Numbered from the stretch's first letter, positions 44,992 through 54,766 are shown. The stretch is 64,000 bases of DNA from Pseudomonas sp. CCC3.1 (GCF_034347405.1 NZ_CP133778.1:4718501-4782500); one strand, 5' to 3'. Notes: a model not told the origin generated them from the sequence alone. Program-made: numbers and translations.

Positions 44992-47900
44992 ATGTCTACT
45001 GCACCCTCAACAGCGACATCTCTTACCCCGCCGGAAAGCGCCGTACGCGGCCAATTTTCCAACCCGCCTTCACTCGAATCCGTGACCCGCAGCATGCTCG
45101 CTGCGGCCATTGAGCACGAGTATCCGACGCTCACTCTCGATCTCGAACGTACCCAGCTCGCGGTTCCCCAACTCAGCGGCGGCTGGATTTTGCAGCCTTT
45201 CATGCCTCGCGTTCTGGCGTATCTAGGCAGCAGTACCGAACTGGACTTGAGCCCGATCGAGGGTCAAGCCTATTACCTGAGTGATACACCGCCAACGTTG
45301 CTCAGACCCACTCAGGGTGAGCTGGACATGAAGGTGATCGAGCGGCTGGTCAAAGAGCTCTCATGGCGCCTGCCTATCGGCCTGCAAGGGGCGCTGACAG
45401 ACTTCTGGGGAGAGGAAAGCGGAGCGGGCGTCAACCGCTGGCAGTGGTTCAGCGATGTCATCAAAGACACCTTGAGCATCAGCGCCCTCACACAAGCGGA
45501 TCTGACCGATGCGGCCCGCGACAGCCTTTATCAGGTCATCCGTACGCCTGTGCGTGAAGACAGAATCCGCCTATACGGTGAGCGTGCCGTGGCGGCTTAT
45601 TGGTTGAAAGCCAGCCTGCTCAACGCCAACGTGGGCCGCTCGATCCTGAGTTCAAGGATCGCGCTGGAAACCTCTGGCCAAGTGCTGGTGCACAACCCTG
45701 GCGGTGTCACACGTACATTCAACACCATGGATTCACTCGGCCGGGCCTGGAATCGACGTATCAGCCAGCATTACACGATTGATGAAATTCGCCTGAAACG
45801 CTTTGAGCTTGACGGCAATGTGTTTGACGCCTGCGCGGCTGCCGTCCTGAGCATGCAACTGGAGCACATTGGCTTGATCAAACTGCCCGCCACTATGGGT
45901 TGGGACAGGCTGCAAGCGGTTTACCTGGACATCACCAATACCGCCAAGCTGTTTGTTGACGCGCCGCAAGCCAACATCGACCCGCTGACCGCACTCGAGA
46001 GGCAATTACCCGACTGGCTGAAAAATGCATCAGCGTCCGACCATGCGCTCTACCGTCAATACAGCCTGGCGTTATCCACGGCCAAAAAAATAAACCACGG
46101 GAAGACTTACCTTCACGGCATTCTCGACATCCACGCGTTTGCAGCCAATGCGCTGCATCAACAGCTGCAACGCGACCAGCAGCACTTCGAAAACAGGGCC
46201 CCAGTGCAGGCGCTGGAGAACAGGTTACACCCCGATAATATTGAGCTGACCTTTCATGTCGCAACCGGGTTGCCGGGCACGATTGGCATTATTGAACTCG
46301 TCACCATGAGCCTGACCGATCTTGCGCTGAAGAACCTGGTCGGCCGCCCAAAGGGCACATTAACGCTACGTAGCCATCTGGGTATCGACCTGCCCGCCTG
46401 GCTGACAGCTGACTACATCACGCAGAGCGGCGGTCTTATCGAACAGGTGAATATCGGCAAGGTGTATCCCGAGCGCCTTGAGCAATTGCTGTTAAGCGGC
46501 ACACCCGAGGCGAATGCACGGGAAAAACTATTTGCCGAACAGGTCAGTGCTCAACTCCCTCTGGAGGCGCTGGAACTGAGCCTGAAAAAACAAAACGGCG
46601 TGACCCCGCTCGGTGCGCGCTATGTGGCCGCGCTGATGCAAGCCAGCACGGCCGGGCGCGTGGTCGATGGTAAACACGTGGTCATTCGGCACTTGGCACT
46701 GGTGCGCAGGGTCGAGGCCATTCCCGATATCGTCAGCAATATGTTCATCATTGAGCCCAGCAACATTGAGGACGGCCCGCACCTGCTGTATCGCCCGCTT
46801 TACGCTCAGTCATTGCTGGAGTTTCCCACCCGGGCCGCCTTGCTGGACGCTATCGCCGAACCGGGAGAGCTGCAAAACAGCGTACTGACCTGGCTCAGTG
46901 ACATCGCCCGGCCTATCTACGCGCACGGCGGCATCAAAGAGCCCCATTACGTGCGCTTTGGCTTAGGCAGTGAATTCGGACCACTGGAGGTGCCGGAGCC
47001 TGCATTTATCGCCACCAACGGCACCAACAACGAACTGCTGCAATACCTGAACAACGGCCAACTGATGCTGTTTATCTATGGCAGCAATGCCAGGGCTCTG
47101 GTCGAACAGGCAAACACTGACTCCGTGTCCAACAGTGAAAGCCGCTGGGCCGTCCTGCTGGAAGGCGGCAATCTGCTCTTCAACAACCTCCTGTTTGTGC
47201 CGGGGTTACCGCCCCCCCTCATGCTCACGGGCGGGCTACTCAGCTTGACCGCTGCGGTCAGCAGCGACATACCGGCCTTGGCCAGCAATGACCCGGCAAC
47301 CCGAGAACTGGCTGCCGCCGATGTGCTACTCAACGTTGCCATGCTGTTGTTCCATCAGGCAGCGGCCCGTCTGCCCCGGCCTGCGGCTCTGCCTCCTGGG
47401 CTCAGAGCCCAGGCGTTGCGCACATTTGCGCCGCTGCGCCTCCCTGAACTATGGCCAGAGCCGCCCGCTCCCAAAATGACCTCGGGCGCAGTGGCGCTGC
47501 CTGGTGAGTATCCCAACACCGAAAGCACAGTCCTCGACTTCAGTTTTGCCAGTGCGCAAAATCGCCTGACACCCCGTCAACGGGAACGCTTGGCGGGCTT
47601 TGAAGTTCCCCTCCCTGAATCGCTGCCGCCCGCGCAACCCACCAGTCTGCGCACAGGTCTTTATCGCATTGCCGACAGGTGGCATGCCTTGATTGAGCAA
47701 ACGCTGTACCCAGTCGATGTCGACATGGAAGGTGCGGCGGTCATTATTTCGGCCTCCGACCCCCATCTTCGCGGACCCAATTTGAAATCGGACAAAAAGG
47801 GCCACTGGTCGTTTGACCTGCGCTTGCGCTTGCGAGGCGGTATGCCGCCCAAGCGAATCGCGGCCCTTCAGCAACAAAAGATCGAACGAACCAAACAGTT

Positions 47901-49692
47901 AGACGAGGAACTGGAGGCTTTTTTCAAGCAGGAGGAACCACTGCACAAAGCGGTAGACATCACCCAATCGGCCCTGGAGCGCGCAGAAACAGACGAACGT
48001 TTTACCCCCGAGCAACTCGACACGTTTCGCGATCGATTCGAAATGGCCTTGAAAAAACAACGGGATGCCTACCAGCAACTGCTGGAGAGCAACAAAGAAC
48101 GCACTGAGTTGAAAGTGCCGTTTCACGACAGGATCGTCATCTCCTTGCTGCAAAAGCTCTTCGACAATTCAGTCAAGTCGTTGGTCCGCTCGGGGGCCGA
48201 GCAGAGGGCCCTGCTCAAGAAATGGGCACCATTCGCCAGGCCCGGGCCACAGCTGGAGCAAGCCGCGACTGCCGATCCCGAGGCGTTCTTGCGGTTTGTC
48301 AGAGAAGAGGTCGCGCTCAATGAACGCACGCTCCAACGCCTTGAACTCAGAAACAGCTATGTGGACCAGTTGTACAACCACAGCGAAGCCAGCACCGAAG
48401 CCGCCAACCGCCTGGTCGCCGACCTCTCACCCGATGAACACACCCCCTTGTCCATCAAGAGCTTTCATTTGGGTTGCCTGAAACTGGCCAGCTCTAAAGT
48501 CGCAGCCAGCACCCTGACCGAAACGGGTCTGGATGAAGCGGTTGATCATCTTAAAGAGCACATCCAGACCCATGACGCGCTCAACACCCTGGAATTTTCA
48601 CCAGAAAAACGCCTTGAGGTATTGGACAGTCTGGAGGAGCACTACGGTCAGGCACTGGATGCGATGCGCGGGTTAGCCATCGTGAATGCCGATGATCTGG
48701 AGTTCGATTACTTCAACAAGCTTCGCCACATGCTGGAGGGGCTCTACCAGGACGCCACCACGCAACTGGCGGCCGAGATCAAGCCCGCGCTGAAACCCCG
48801 CAAAAAACCCCGCAGGCGCCCCCTGTCTGTGATGGGTAGACCGTCAAAAAAAATCATCAATGTGCGAGGCAAGGGTCAACTCATTGGCGAATTAAAACCG
48901 GCCAGCAACGAGTGGCCGATTGAAACCGTCGAAATTCGCTCCGGTTACGACAGGAAACTGCTCTCGACGTACTCACAGCACGGCGACGAATGGCTGGAAA
49001 TCGAGACGGCTCAACCTCACACGCCTGCGGCCACGCGAGCGCTCAACATCGTCAAAGGCGAGGCGCGCAAGCTGTTCAGCAAGTTTGAAAACGTGCTCAA
49101 GAGCCTTCGTGAGAGCAGGAAACGCTACCGATACCCGCAGGCCGCACAGGAAGCCTACGACAACGAAGCCAAAAAACTGGACACACTGGCCACCGAAATG
49201 GACGCGGCCCTGCAAAACCAGCCACCGACCTCACGACTGCCGGATGACCAGGCCTTAGTCGAGATGCTGCGCAAAGCGGCCCAAAGCCTGTTCAGCGAGG
49301 GTCACGCCACACGCGTCCAACTCAGCCTCGAATTGCCTCCGACCAATAGCAATTTGCAATTTCTGCTGGATCAACGAGTCGTGCAACTCGCCAGTCTGGG
49401 CAAGCGCATCCCGTTACGGGGCGAGCGGCAAGATTTTATGCAGGAGTACGCCATCAACAACCGTGAGGGGTTTCCTATTTGGTACGCCCATTTTCACTAC
49501 CCTATGGCCAACACCCCAAACCTGGACTACTCCGCCGCTCACCTGAAAACCAAAGCGCAACGCAAGCTCAACTACTTCTCGCAAGTGAACGATGCGCAAG
49601 GCGAGCATGCCACTGTCAATGTTCATCGCGGCGAGATCGGCAAGGACCTGGCCCGTCACTGGTTTGTGCCCTTGGTTGAAGACGCGAAGTAA
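44992..49692 (+). CDS. Giant DUF6543-type (dermonecrotic-toxin-like) protein
   Basis: A 1566-residue protein with no signal peptide. From memory it matches large Pseudomonas proteins annotated as DUF6543 or dermonecrotic toxin domain. Visible parts: a long helical N-terminal region (1 to about 900); a hydrophobic stretch at about 728-765 (LLFVPGLPPPLMLTGGLLSL) that could insert in a membrane; the linker GLYRIADRWHALIE and LRLRLRGGMPP shared by this toxin group; a charged coiled-coil (about 953-1035); a basic patch KPRKKPRRRP near 1268; and a C-terminal domain with FPIWYAHFHYP near 1493. No catalytic motif was recognised. AAGGAA precedes the ATG. An effector or contact toxin is plausible but unproven. 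Confidence 0.75.
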   Translation: MSTAPSTATSLTPPESAVRGQFSNPPSLESVTRSMLAAAIEHEYPTLTLDLERTQLAVPQLSGGWILQPFMPRVLAYLGSSTELDLSPIEGQAYYLSDTPPTLLRPTQGELDMKVIERLVKELSWRLPIGLQGALTDFWGEESGAGVNRWQWFSDVIKDTLSISALTQADLTDAARDSLYQVIRTPVREDRIRLYGERAVAAYWLKASLLNANVGRSILSSRIALETSGQVLVHNPGGVTRTFNTMDSLGRAWNRRISQHYTIDEIRLKRFELDGNVFDACAAAVLSMQLEHIGLIKLPATMGWDRLQAVYLDITNTAKLFVDAPQANIDPLTALERQLPDWLKNASASDHALYRQYSLALSTAKKINHGKTYLHGILDIHAFAANALHQQLQRDQQHFENRAPVQALENRLHPDNIELTFHVATGLPGTIGIIELVTMSLTDLALKNLVGRPKGTLTLRSHLGIDLPAWLTADYITQSGGLIEQVNIGKVYPERLEQLLLSGTPEANAREKLFAEQVSAQLPLEALELSLKKQNGVTPLGARYVAALMQASTAGRVVDGKHVVIRHLALVRRVEAIPDIVSNMFIIEPSNIEDGPHLLYRPLYAQSLLEFPTRAALLDAIAEPGELQNSVLTWLSDIARPIYAHGGIKEPHYVRFGLGSEFGPLEVPEPAFIATNGTNNELLQYLNNGQLMLFIYGSNARALVEQANTDSVSNSESRWAVLLEGGNLLFNNLLFVPGLPPPLMLTGGLLSLTAAVSSDIPALASNDPATRELAAADVLLNVAMLLFHQAAARLPRPAALPPGLRAQALRTFAPLRLPELWPEPPAPKMTSGAVALPGEYPNTESTVLDFSFASAQNRLTPRQRERLAGFEVPLPESLPPAQPTSLRTGLYRIADRWHALIEQTLYPVDVDMEGAAVIISASDPHLRGPNLKSDKKGHWSFDLRLRLRGGMPPKRIAALQQQKIERTKQLDEELEAFFKQEEPLHKAVDITQSALERAETDERFTPEQLDTFRDRFEMALKKQRDAYQQLLESNKERTELKVPFHDRIVISLLQKLFDNSVKSLVRSGAEQRALLKKWAPFARPGPQLEQAATADPEAFLRFVREEVALNERTLQRLELRNSYVDQLYNHSEASTEAANRLVADLSPDEHTPLSIKSFHLGCLKLASSKVAASTLTETGLDEAVDHLKEHIQTHDALNTLEFSPEKRLEVLDSLEEHYGQALDAMRGLAIVNADDLEFDYFNKLRHMLEGLYQDATTQLAAEIKPALKPRKKPRRRPLSVMGRPSKKIINVRGKGQLIGELKPASNEWPIETVEIRSGYDRKLLSTYSQHGDEWLEIETAQPHTPAATRALNIVKGEARKLFSKFENVLKSLRESRKRYRYPQAAQEAYDNEAKKLDTLATEMDAALQNQPPTSRLPDDQALVEMLRKAAQSLFSEGHATRVQLSLELPPTNSNLQFLLDQRVVQLASLGKRIPLRGERQDFMQEYAINNREGFPIWYAHFHYPMANTPNLDYSAAHLKTKAQRKLNYFSQVNDAQGEHATVNVHRGEIGKDLARHWFVPLVEDAK

Positions 49693-49707
49693 CCTGCCTA
49701 TGGCAGG
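49693..49707. terminator. Short hairpin between convergent genes
   Basis: CCTGCC-TAT-GGCAGG with no T run. Weak terminator at best. Confidence 0.35.
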
Positions 49708-49716
49708 CCATGTGAC

Positions 49717-50994
49717 TTAGTTCGAGATCAATCGCGACAGGCCATCCAGCAAGCGCTTCAAGGCGCCCTGGTTGGCCTGCATCACGCTCAATCCCGCCTC
49801 GCCCATCTGCTGCGCGTCAGAGGGCAATTCAAACAAGCGCCGCACGGCAATTGCCAGCCCCTGGGCATCGTCCACTTCTTCCAGCGCACCGGCTTCGCGC
49901 AACTTTGCAGCGATGTCGAGAAAGTTAAACAGGTGCGGCCCGCTCAATACCGGTTTGGCCAGCGCCGCGGGCTCCAGCACATTGTGCCCGCCGTTTGGTA
50001 CCAGGCTCCCCCCGACAAACGCAGTGTCGGCCACCGCGTACAGAAACAGCAACTCACCCATGGTGTCGCCCAATACAACTTGAGTGCCGGAGCTGACCTG
50101 CGCGTTTGCAGAACGCCGCACAGTCACAAAGCCTTGGCGTTGGCACAGCTCAAATACTGAGTTGAAACGCTCAGGATGGCGCGGGACCAGAATCAGCAGC
50201 GCATTCGGGTAAGTGGCCAGCAATCGACGATGAGCATCAAGAACGATTTCGTCCTCACCCTCGTGGGTGCTGGCCGCAATCCATACGGGACGTGCCTGCG
50301 CGTGCCACTGCTCGCGTAATTCCCGGGCTTTGGTCAGCAGCTGCGGATCAATGCTCAGGTCAAACTTAATCGAGCCCGTCACCTCTACGCACTCGGGCCG
50401 CGCCCCTAATTGGCGGAAGCGTTCGGCTTCTGTTTCGCTCTGCACGGCAATCAGGCTCATGTCTTCAAGCATCGGCCGGGTCAACCTGGCAAAGCGTGCA
50501 TAGCCCTTTGCCGAGCGGGCCGACAGCCGCGCATTGGCCAATGCCACCGGAATGCCACGCTTGGCGCACTGGTGAATATGATTGGGCCAGAGTTCGGTTT
50601 CCATGATCACAGCCAGTTTGGGCTGCACACGATCCAGAAAACGCGCGGCCGCCCATGGCAGGTCATACGGCAGGTAGCAATGCTGCACACGCGGCTCATC
50701 GGCGAACAGGGCTTGAATCCGCTCCGACCCGGTGGGCGTCATGCAGGTAACAGTGATGGGCAGCTGTGGATAGCGCTTGAGCAACGCCCGGATCATCGGC
50801 GCGGCGGCGATGCTTTCTCCCACCGACACCGCGTGCACCCAAATTCCGCCCGTCTGCAGAACCGGCAGATTCAGGGCGAAGCGTTCACCGATGCGCTTGG
50901 CATACGCTGGCGCCTTGCGCGCCCGTAACCACAACCGAATCGCCACCAACGGCAGCCCCAGATGAAACAGCAAGGTATAGAGAGTTCTATTCAT
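49717..50994 (-). CDS. waaA: Kdo transferase (3-deoxy-D-manno-octulosonate transferase)
   Basis: Adds Kdo to lipid IVA at the inner membrane. The 425-residue GT30 protein has an amino-terminal hydrophobic anchor (LYTLLFHLGLPLVAIRLWL), then GGIWVHAVSVGE, METELWPN and the donor-site segment STHEGEDE, with VLEPAALAKPVLSGP near the end. Convergent with the giant toxin-like gene, 24 bases away. Confidence 0.96.
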   Translation of the reverse strand: MNRTLYTLLFHLGLPLVAIRLWLRARKAPAYAKRIGERFALNLPVLQTGGIWVHAVSVGESIAAAPMIRALLKRYPQLPITVTCMTPTGSERIQALFADEPRVQHCYLPYDLPWAAARFLDRVQPKLAVIMETELWPNHIHQCAKRGIPVALANARLSARSAKGYARFARLTRPMLEDMSLIAVQSETEAERFRQLGARPECVEVTGSIKFDLSIDPQLLTKARELREQWHAQARPVWIAASTHEGEDEIVLDAHRRLLATYPNALLILVPRHPERFNSVFELCQRQGFVTVRRSANAQVSSGTQVVLGDTMGELLFLYAVADTAFVGGSLVPNGGHNVLEPAALAKPVLSGPHLFNFLDIAAKLREAGALEEVDDAQGLAIAVRRLFELPSDAQQMGEAGLSVMQANQGALKRLLDGLSRLISN

Positions 50995-51141
50995 GGGCGC
51001 AGAGTTTACTTGAAAACGACCTCGACGATGATGGCACCGAACACGGCCCTTTCAAGGCGCCACAAAAAGCCCCTACACACTTTTACAACCACTAGAATGC
51101 CGTGCTGTTAAATTGCTTCGCCTCACACTCAGGACTACACC

Positions 51142-51474
51142 ATGACCGCTTACTACTACTTGGCTATCGCCATCTGCGCTGAAGTCATTGCCACTGTTTC
51201 GATGAAGGCGGTCAAGGGTTTCAGCACACCGCTGCCACTGGTGCTGGTGATTGCCGGTTACGCCACTGCGTTCTGGATGCTGACACTGGTGGTGCGCACG
51301 ATCCCGGTCGGTGTGGCATACGCCGTGTGGGCGGGCATGGGCATCGTGATGGTTAGCGTCGCCGCCTTGTTTATCTACGGGCAAAAACTCGACCTGCCGG
51401 CCATGCTCGGCATGGGCCTGATCGTGCTGGGCGTGGTGGTGATTCAACTGTTTTCGAAAACAGCAGGCCACTAA
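51142..51474 (+). CDS. emrE: Small multidrug resistance efflux protein, EmrE type
   Basis: A 110-residue, four-helix, dimeric proton antiporter for quaternary cations. The essential membrane Glu14 is in the first helix (AICAEVIATVSMK). GVAYAVWAGMGIV in the third helix is the SMR signature. It matches P. aeruginosa EmrE (PA4990) in place, between waaA and the flavoprotein gene. Confidence 0.93.
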   Translation: MTAYYYLAIAICAEVIATVSMKAVKGFSTPLPLVLVIAGYATAFWMLTLVVRTIPVGVAYAVWAGMGIVMVSVAALFIYGQKLDLPAMLGMGLIVLGVVVIQLFSKTAGH

Positions 51475-51478
51475 CCTC

Positions 51479-51688
51479 TGTAGCCGCTGCCACAGGCTGC
51501 GATAAGGGCCGCAGGGCCTAATGCCTGTCAGTTAACGCACATTCCCCTGTGGGAGTGGGCTTGCCCGCGAGGGTATCGATGCCGTTGAACAGAAAAACCG
51601 CATCGCCTGCATCGCTGGCAAGCCAGACTCCCACAGGTTTCTCGCTGTATTCAAAACCGGGGCATCGCAGCCTGCGGCAGCGGCTACA
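51479..51688. repeat. Nested palindromes: GTAGCCGCTGCC element around a REP
   Basis: The outer arms TGTAGCCGCTGCC and GGCAGCGGCTACA, with inner arms AGGCTGCGAT and ATCGCAGCCT, are interrupted by a complete 88-base REP of the GTGGGAG type (51548-51635). It looks like an insertion of one repeat into another. Confidence 0.78.
51548..51635. repeat. REP-type element (88 bases), copy 1
   Basis: Arms TGTGGGAGTGGGCTTGCC and GGCAAGCCAGACTCCCACA. The centre GGGTATCGATGC...ACCGCATCG is shared almost exactly with 56421-56508. Confidence 0.85.
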
Positions 51689-51749
51689 CCGTCAGTTTGA
51701 AAATCAGGCTGTATACTCTCAGCCTTGTCTTTAAACGCTGAGGTCGCCC

Positions 51750-52925
51750 ATGCCATCTGTTATTTCCACCGACGTGCTGATTGTCGGCGCTGGTGTTGCT
51801 GGCCTCTGGCTCAACGCCCGCCTGCGCCGTCAGGGTTTTTCTACGATTTTGGTCGAGAACCAATCACTCGGTGGCGCACAGACCGTGAAGTCGCAGGGCA
51901 TCATTCACGGCGGCGCCAAGTATGCGCTGCACGGTGCACTGACTGGCGCCTCTGAAGCCATTGCCGACATGCCGCGCCGCTGGCGCGAAGCCCTTGCCGG
52001 CGACGGCGAGCTGGATTTAAGCGGCGTGCGCCTGCTTTCAGAAGCCCATTATTTGTGGTCCCCCGGCACCTTGGCAGGCAATCTGACCAGCTTTTTTGCC
52101 AGTAAGGCTGTGCGCGGTCGAGTCGATCAGGTCAAGGGCGATCAGTTACCCCCTGCTCTGCAAGACCCGCGCTTCAAGGGCAAGGTGTATCGCTTGGCTG
52201 AGTTGGTGGTGGATGTCCCAAGCCTGATCGAGCGTTTGGCCGAGTTGGCGGGCGATGGCCTGCTGGCTGGCCAACACATCGAGCCGCTGTTTGAGAACCA
52301 AGAGTTGATTGGCCTGCGGGTCGATGGCCGCGACATTCATGCACAACGCATCGTGCTCAGCGCCGGAGCCGGTAATGCTGAGCTGCTGGCCAGCGCCGGA
52401 ATCAGCGTGCCCGCGCAACAATTGCGCCCGCTGCACATGGTGCTGGTCAAAGGCCCAAGCCTCAAGCCTCTGTACGCGCACTGCCTGGGCGGTGGCCCCA
52501 AGCCACGGATTACTGTCACCACACACCCGGCCGCGAATGGCGAGTGGGTGTGGTACTTGGGCGGTGACATTGCCGAAGCCGATGGCGTAGCCCGTGAACC
52601 CGCGGAACAAATCGCCGTGGCTAAAAAAGAACTGGGCAATTTGCTGCCATGGGTTGATCTGAGCCAGGCGCAGTGGGCCACATTGCGGGTCAATCGTGCC
52701 GAGCCCGCGCAGTCCGGGCTGACACGCCCGGATAATGCCTTCCTCGCAGATCAAGGTCGCTTGCTGGTGGGCTGGCCAACCAAGCTGGCGCTGGCGCCGG
52801 ACTTCGCCGACCGGGTTATCACCGCGCTTGAGCAGGACGCTATCAAGCCGAGCAACCCGCCTGCGCTGCCTGAGTTCCCGCGCCCGCCACTGGGCCAAAC
52901 CGCATGGGAGCAACTGCTGCCATGA
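51750..52925 (+). CDS. FAD-dependent oxidoreductase (DAO family)
   Basis: A 391-residue flavoprotein. The Rossmann motif DVLIVGAGVAGLWL is at residues 6-19; GGAQTVKSQGIIHGGAKYAL and a late LVGWPTKLALAPDFADRV segment fit the D-amino-acid-oxidase/glycine-oxidase group. Substrate unknown. Its stop overlaps the start of the aldo/keto reductase by four bases (ATGA), so the two enzymes probably serve one pathway. Same pair as PA4991-PA4992 from memory. Confidence 0.87.
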   Translation: MPSVISTDVLIVGAGVAGLWLNARLRRQGFSTILVENQSLGGAQTVKSQGIIHGGAKYALHGALTGASEAIADMPRRWREALAGDGELDLSGVRLLSEAHYLWSPGTLAGNLTSFFASKAVRGRVDQVKGDQLPPALQDPRFKGKVYRLAELVVDVPSLIERLAELAGDGLLAGQHIEPLFENQELIGLRVDGRDIHAQRIVLSAGAGNAELLASAGISVPAQQLRPLHMVLVKGPSLKPLYAHCLGGGPKPRITVTTHPAANGEWVWYLGGDIAEADGVAREPAEQIAVAKKELGNLLPWVDLSQAQWATLRVNRAEPAQSGLTRPDNAFLADQGRLLVGWPTKLALAPDFADRVITALEQDAIKPSNPPALPEFPRPPLGQTAWEQLLP

Positions 52926-53734
52926 GCCAGGCAACCCTGCACGACTTTCATCGCCCGCTGGGCAATACCGGCCTGCGGGTGTCGCCCCTGGGCCTGGGCA
53001 CTGTGAAGCTGGGCCGCGACCAAGGGGTGAAATACCCCAGCGGTTTTCAGATCCCGGATGATGACGAAGCCAAAATGCTGCTCAAGCTGAGCCGTGATCT
53101 GGGGATCAACCTGATCGACACTGCGCCCGCTTATGGACGCAGCGAAGAGCGTCTGGGGCCGCTGTTACGCGGCCAGCGGCAAGACTGGGTGATTGTCAGC
53201 AAGGTCGGCGAAGAGTTCGACAACGGCGTGTCGCGCCACGACTTCAGCGCCGCACACACCCGAAATTCGGTCGAGCGCAGCCTGCAACGTCTAGAAACAG
53301 ACTTCATTGATCTGGTGCTGGTGCACTCTGACGGTAATGACCTTGCGATCCTCAACGAAAGCGCCGTCTACGCCACCTTGGCCGAGCTGAAACGCGAGGG
53401 CAAGATTCGCGGTTTCGGGCTCTCGGGCAAAACCGTCGAGGGCGGCCTTAAAGCCTTGGAAAACGGCGACTGCGCGATGGTCACTTACAACCTCAACGAG
53501 CAGGCCGAAAAGCCGGTGATTGACTACGCTGCCGCTCACGGCAAGGCGATTCTGGTGAAAAAAGCCCTGGCCAGCGGCCATGTGTGCCTCAAGCCCGGGG
53601 TCGATCCGGTGCGCGCCAGCTTCGAACTGGTGTTTGGCCATCACGGGGTTGCCAGTGCTATTGTCGGCACCATCAATCCGCTGCACTTGGCCCATAACGT
53701 GGCGACCGTTGCGCAGGTTCTGCGTAACGCCTAA
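52922..53734 (+). CDS. Aldo/keto reductase
   Basis: A 270-residue NAD(P)H-dependent TIM-barrel reductase. It starts MSQATLHDFHRPLGNTGL and contains VSPLGLGTVKLG. NLIDTAPAYGRSEERLG holds the catalytic Asp and Tyr, and the cofactor-binding end includes SAIVGTINPLHL. The start at 52922 overlaps the flavoprotein stop. Substrate unknown. Confidence 0.88.
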   Translation: MSQATLHDFHRPLGNTGLRVSPLGLGTVKLGRDQGVKYPSGFQIPDDDEAKMLLKLSRDLGINLIDTAPAYGRSEERLGPLLRGQRQDWVIVSKVGEEFDNGVSRHDFSAAHTRNSVERSLQRLETDFIDLVLVHSDGNDLAILNESAVYATLAELKREGKIRGFGLSGKTVEGGLKALENGDCAMVTYNLNEQAEKPVIDYAAAHGKAILVKKALASGHVCLKPGVDPVRASFELVFGHHGVASAIVGTINPLHLAHNVATVAQVLRNA

Positions 53735-53775
53735 AGCCGCCGAATCGGCCGACCCCGACGCAAGAAGGAGCCGAC

Positions 53776-54729
53776 ATGCCGCGAATGCTGATCCGCAAGA
53801 ACCCCAGCGACTTCAAAACCCTGCCGTTGTATGTCGAGGCCACGCCTGAAGGCTTGAGCTATCAAAGCGTCGGCATGCCGCTTAACTTCTCGCAAACCCT
53901 GAGCAAGCGCCGCCTGGTGAGTGTCGCCGACACTGAACGCTTCGCCGTGGAGTTGGCCAACCTGGGGGTGTCGGTGCGCCTGACACTGACCTGGCAAGGC
54001 CGCGATTACTGGGTATTAGTGCGCCAGCGGCGTCAGGATCGAGGCGATGTCGTGCTCAAGCTGATCTCGGGCTATGTGCCAGCGCATGAGGTCAACTTGC
54101 CGCTGCACACGGCCGTTCAGGAAGTGGCTGAAGAATGCCTGCTGGAAACCCCGGAAGGTTGGCTCAGCGGGCGTTTCAACGAGACGTGGCTGCCGGCGCC
54201 TTACGCCAGCGCGCTGCATTACCGCGAAGCCCTGCCCTTTCGCCTGACCCCGTTATCGGGCGCAGCACGGCCTGTGCGGTGCGCCAGCCAGCCTTTGCTG
54301 GAGCGTCCACGGGCTTACGTCCATTTACCGACCGCGTCCCTGCAACTGATTTACGACTTGCGCCTTGAGGTGCCCAAAGAAGCCAAGTCGCTGAGCCTGT
54401 TTCATGTCGAAGAACGCTTGGAAGGTGATCAACTGGTGGCCCGCTTGAATCGAAAGCGCCCGGACCTGTACCTGATGCCGCTGACCGATGGCAAACCCTG
54501 CGCCGAGTTGTATACCTTGACGAAGGGTCAGCTGAAACCGGCCAGCACCCGAGGGTTATATCTGGCTGAAAGTTTTGCGCCTCAGGAAGGCTGGGTGGTC
54601 AGTGAAGAACGCATTCGCTGGAAGGACTGGCTCAAGCAGCAAGGTTTAAGCGCGCCGGGCAAGGAGTCGAGGCTCAAGCGCCTGACCAGCAAGGCGCGGC
54701 AGATATTCAGGAAGGTAGTGAAGAAGTAA
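53776..54729 (+). CDS. Conserved pseudomonad protein with a degenerate Nudix-like helix
   Basis: A 317-residue soluble protein, not assigned to a family with confidence; PA4993 is the positional match. The only recognisable feature is GYVPAHE followed by QEVAEECLL near residue 110-125. This resembles a Nudix box, but the spacing is two residues longer, the Arg is replaced by Gln and the last Gly by Leu. That reading is an inference. The tail is strongly basic (SRLKRLTSKARQIFRKVVKK). It follows the aldo/keto reductase after 41 bases. Confidence 0.7.
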   Translation: MPRMLIRKNPSDFKTLPLYVEATPEGLSYQSVGMPLNFSQTLSKRRLVSVADTERFAVELANLGVSVRLTLTWQGRDYWVLVRQRRQDRGDVVLKLISGYVPAHEVNLPLHTAVQEVAEECLLETPEGWLSGRFNETWLPAPYASALHYREALPFRLTPLSGAARPVRCASQPLLERPRAYVHLPTASLQLIYDLRLEVPKEAKSLSLFHVEERLEGDQLVARLNRKRPDLYLMPLTDGKPCAELYTLTKGQLKPASTRGLYLAESFAPQEGWVVSEERIRWKDWLKQQGLSAPGKESRLKRLTSKARQIFRKVVKK

Positions 54730-54766
54730 GGCGGCGTTGTGCGTACCGGGCTGCACACAAATCCCT

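Noticed and set aside
51479..51688. CRISPR-like repeats or an attachment site
   Set aside because: The repeats are inverted arms of REP elements, not evenly spaced direct repeats, and there is no cas or integrase gene.
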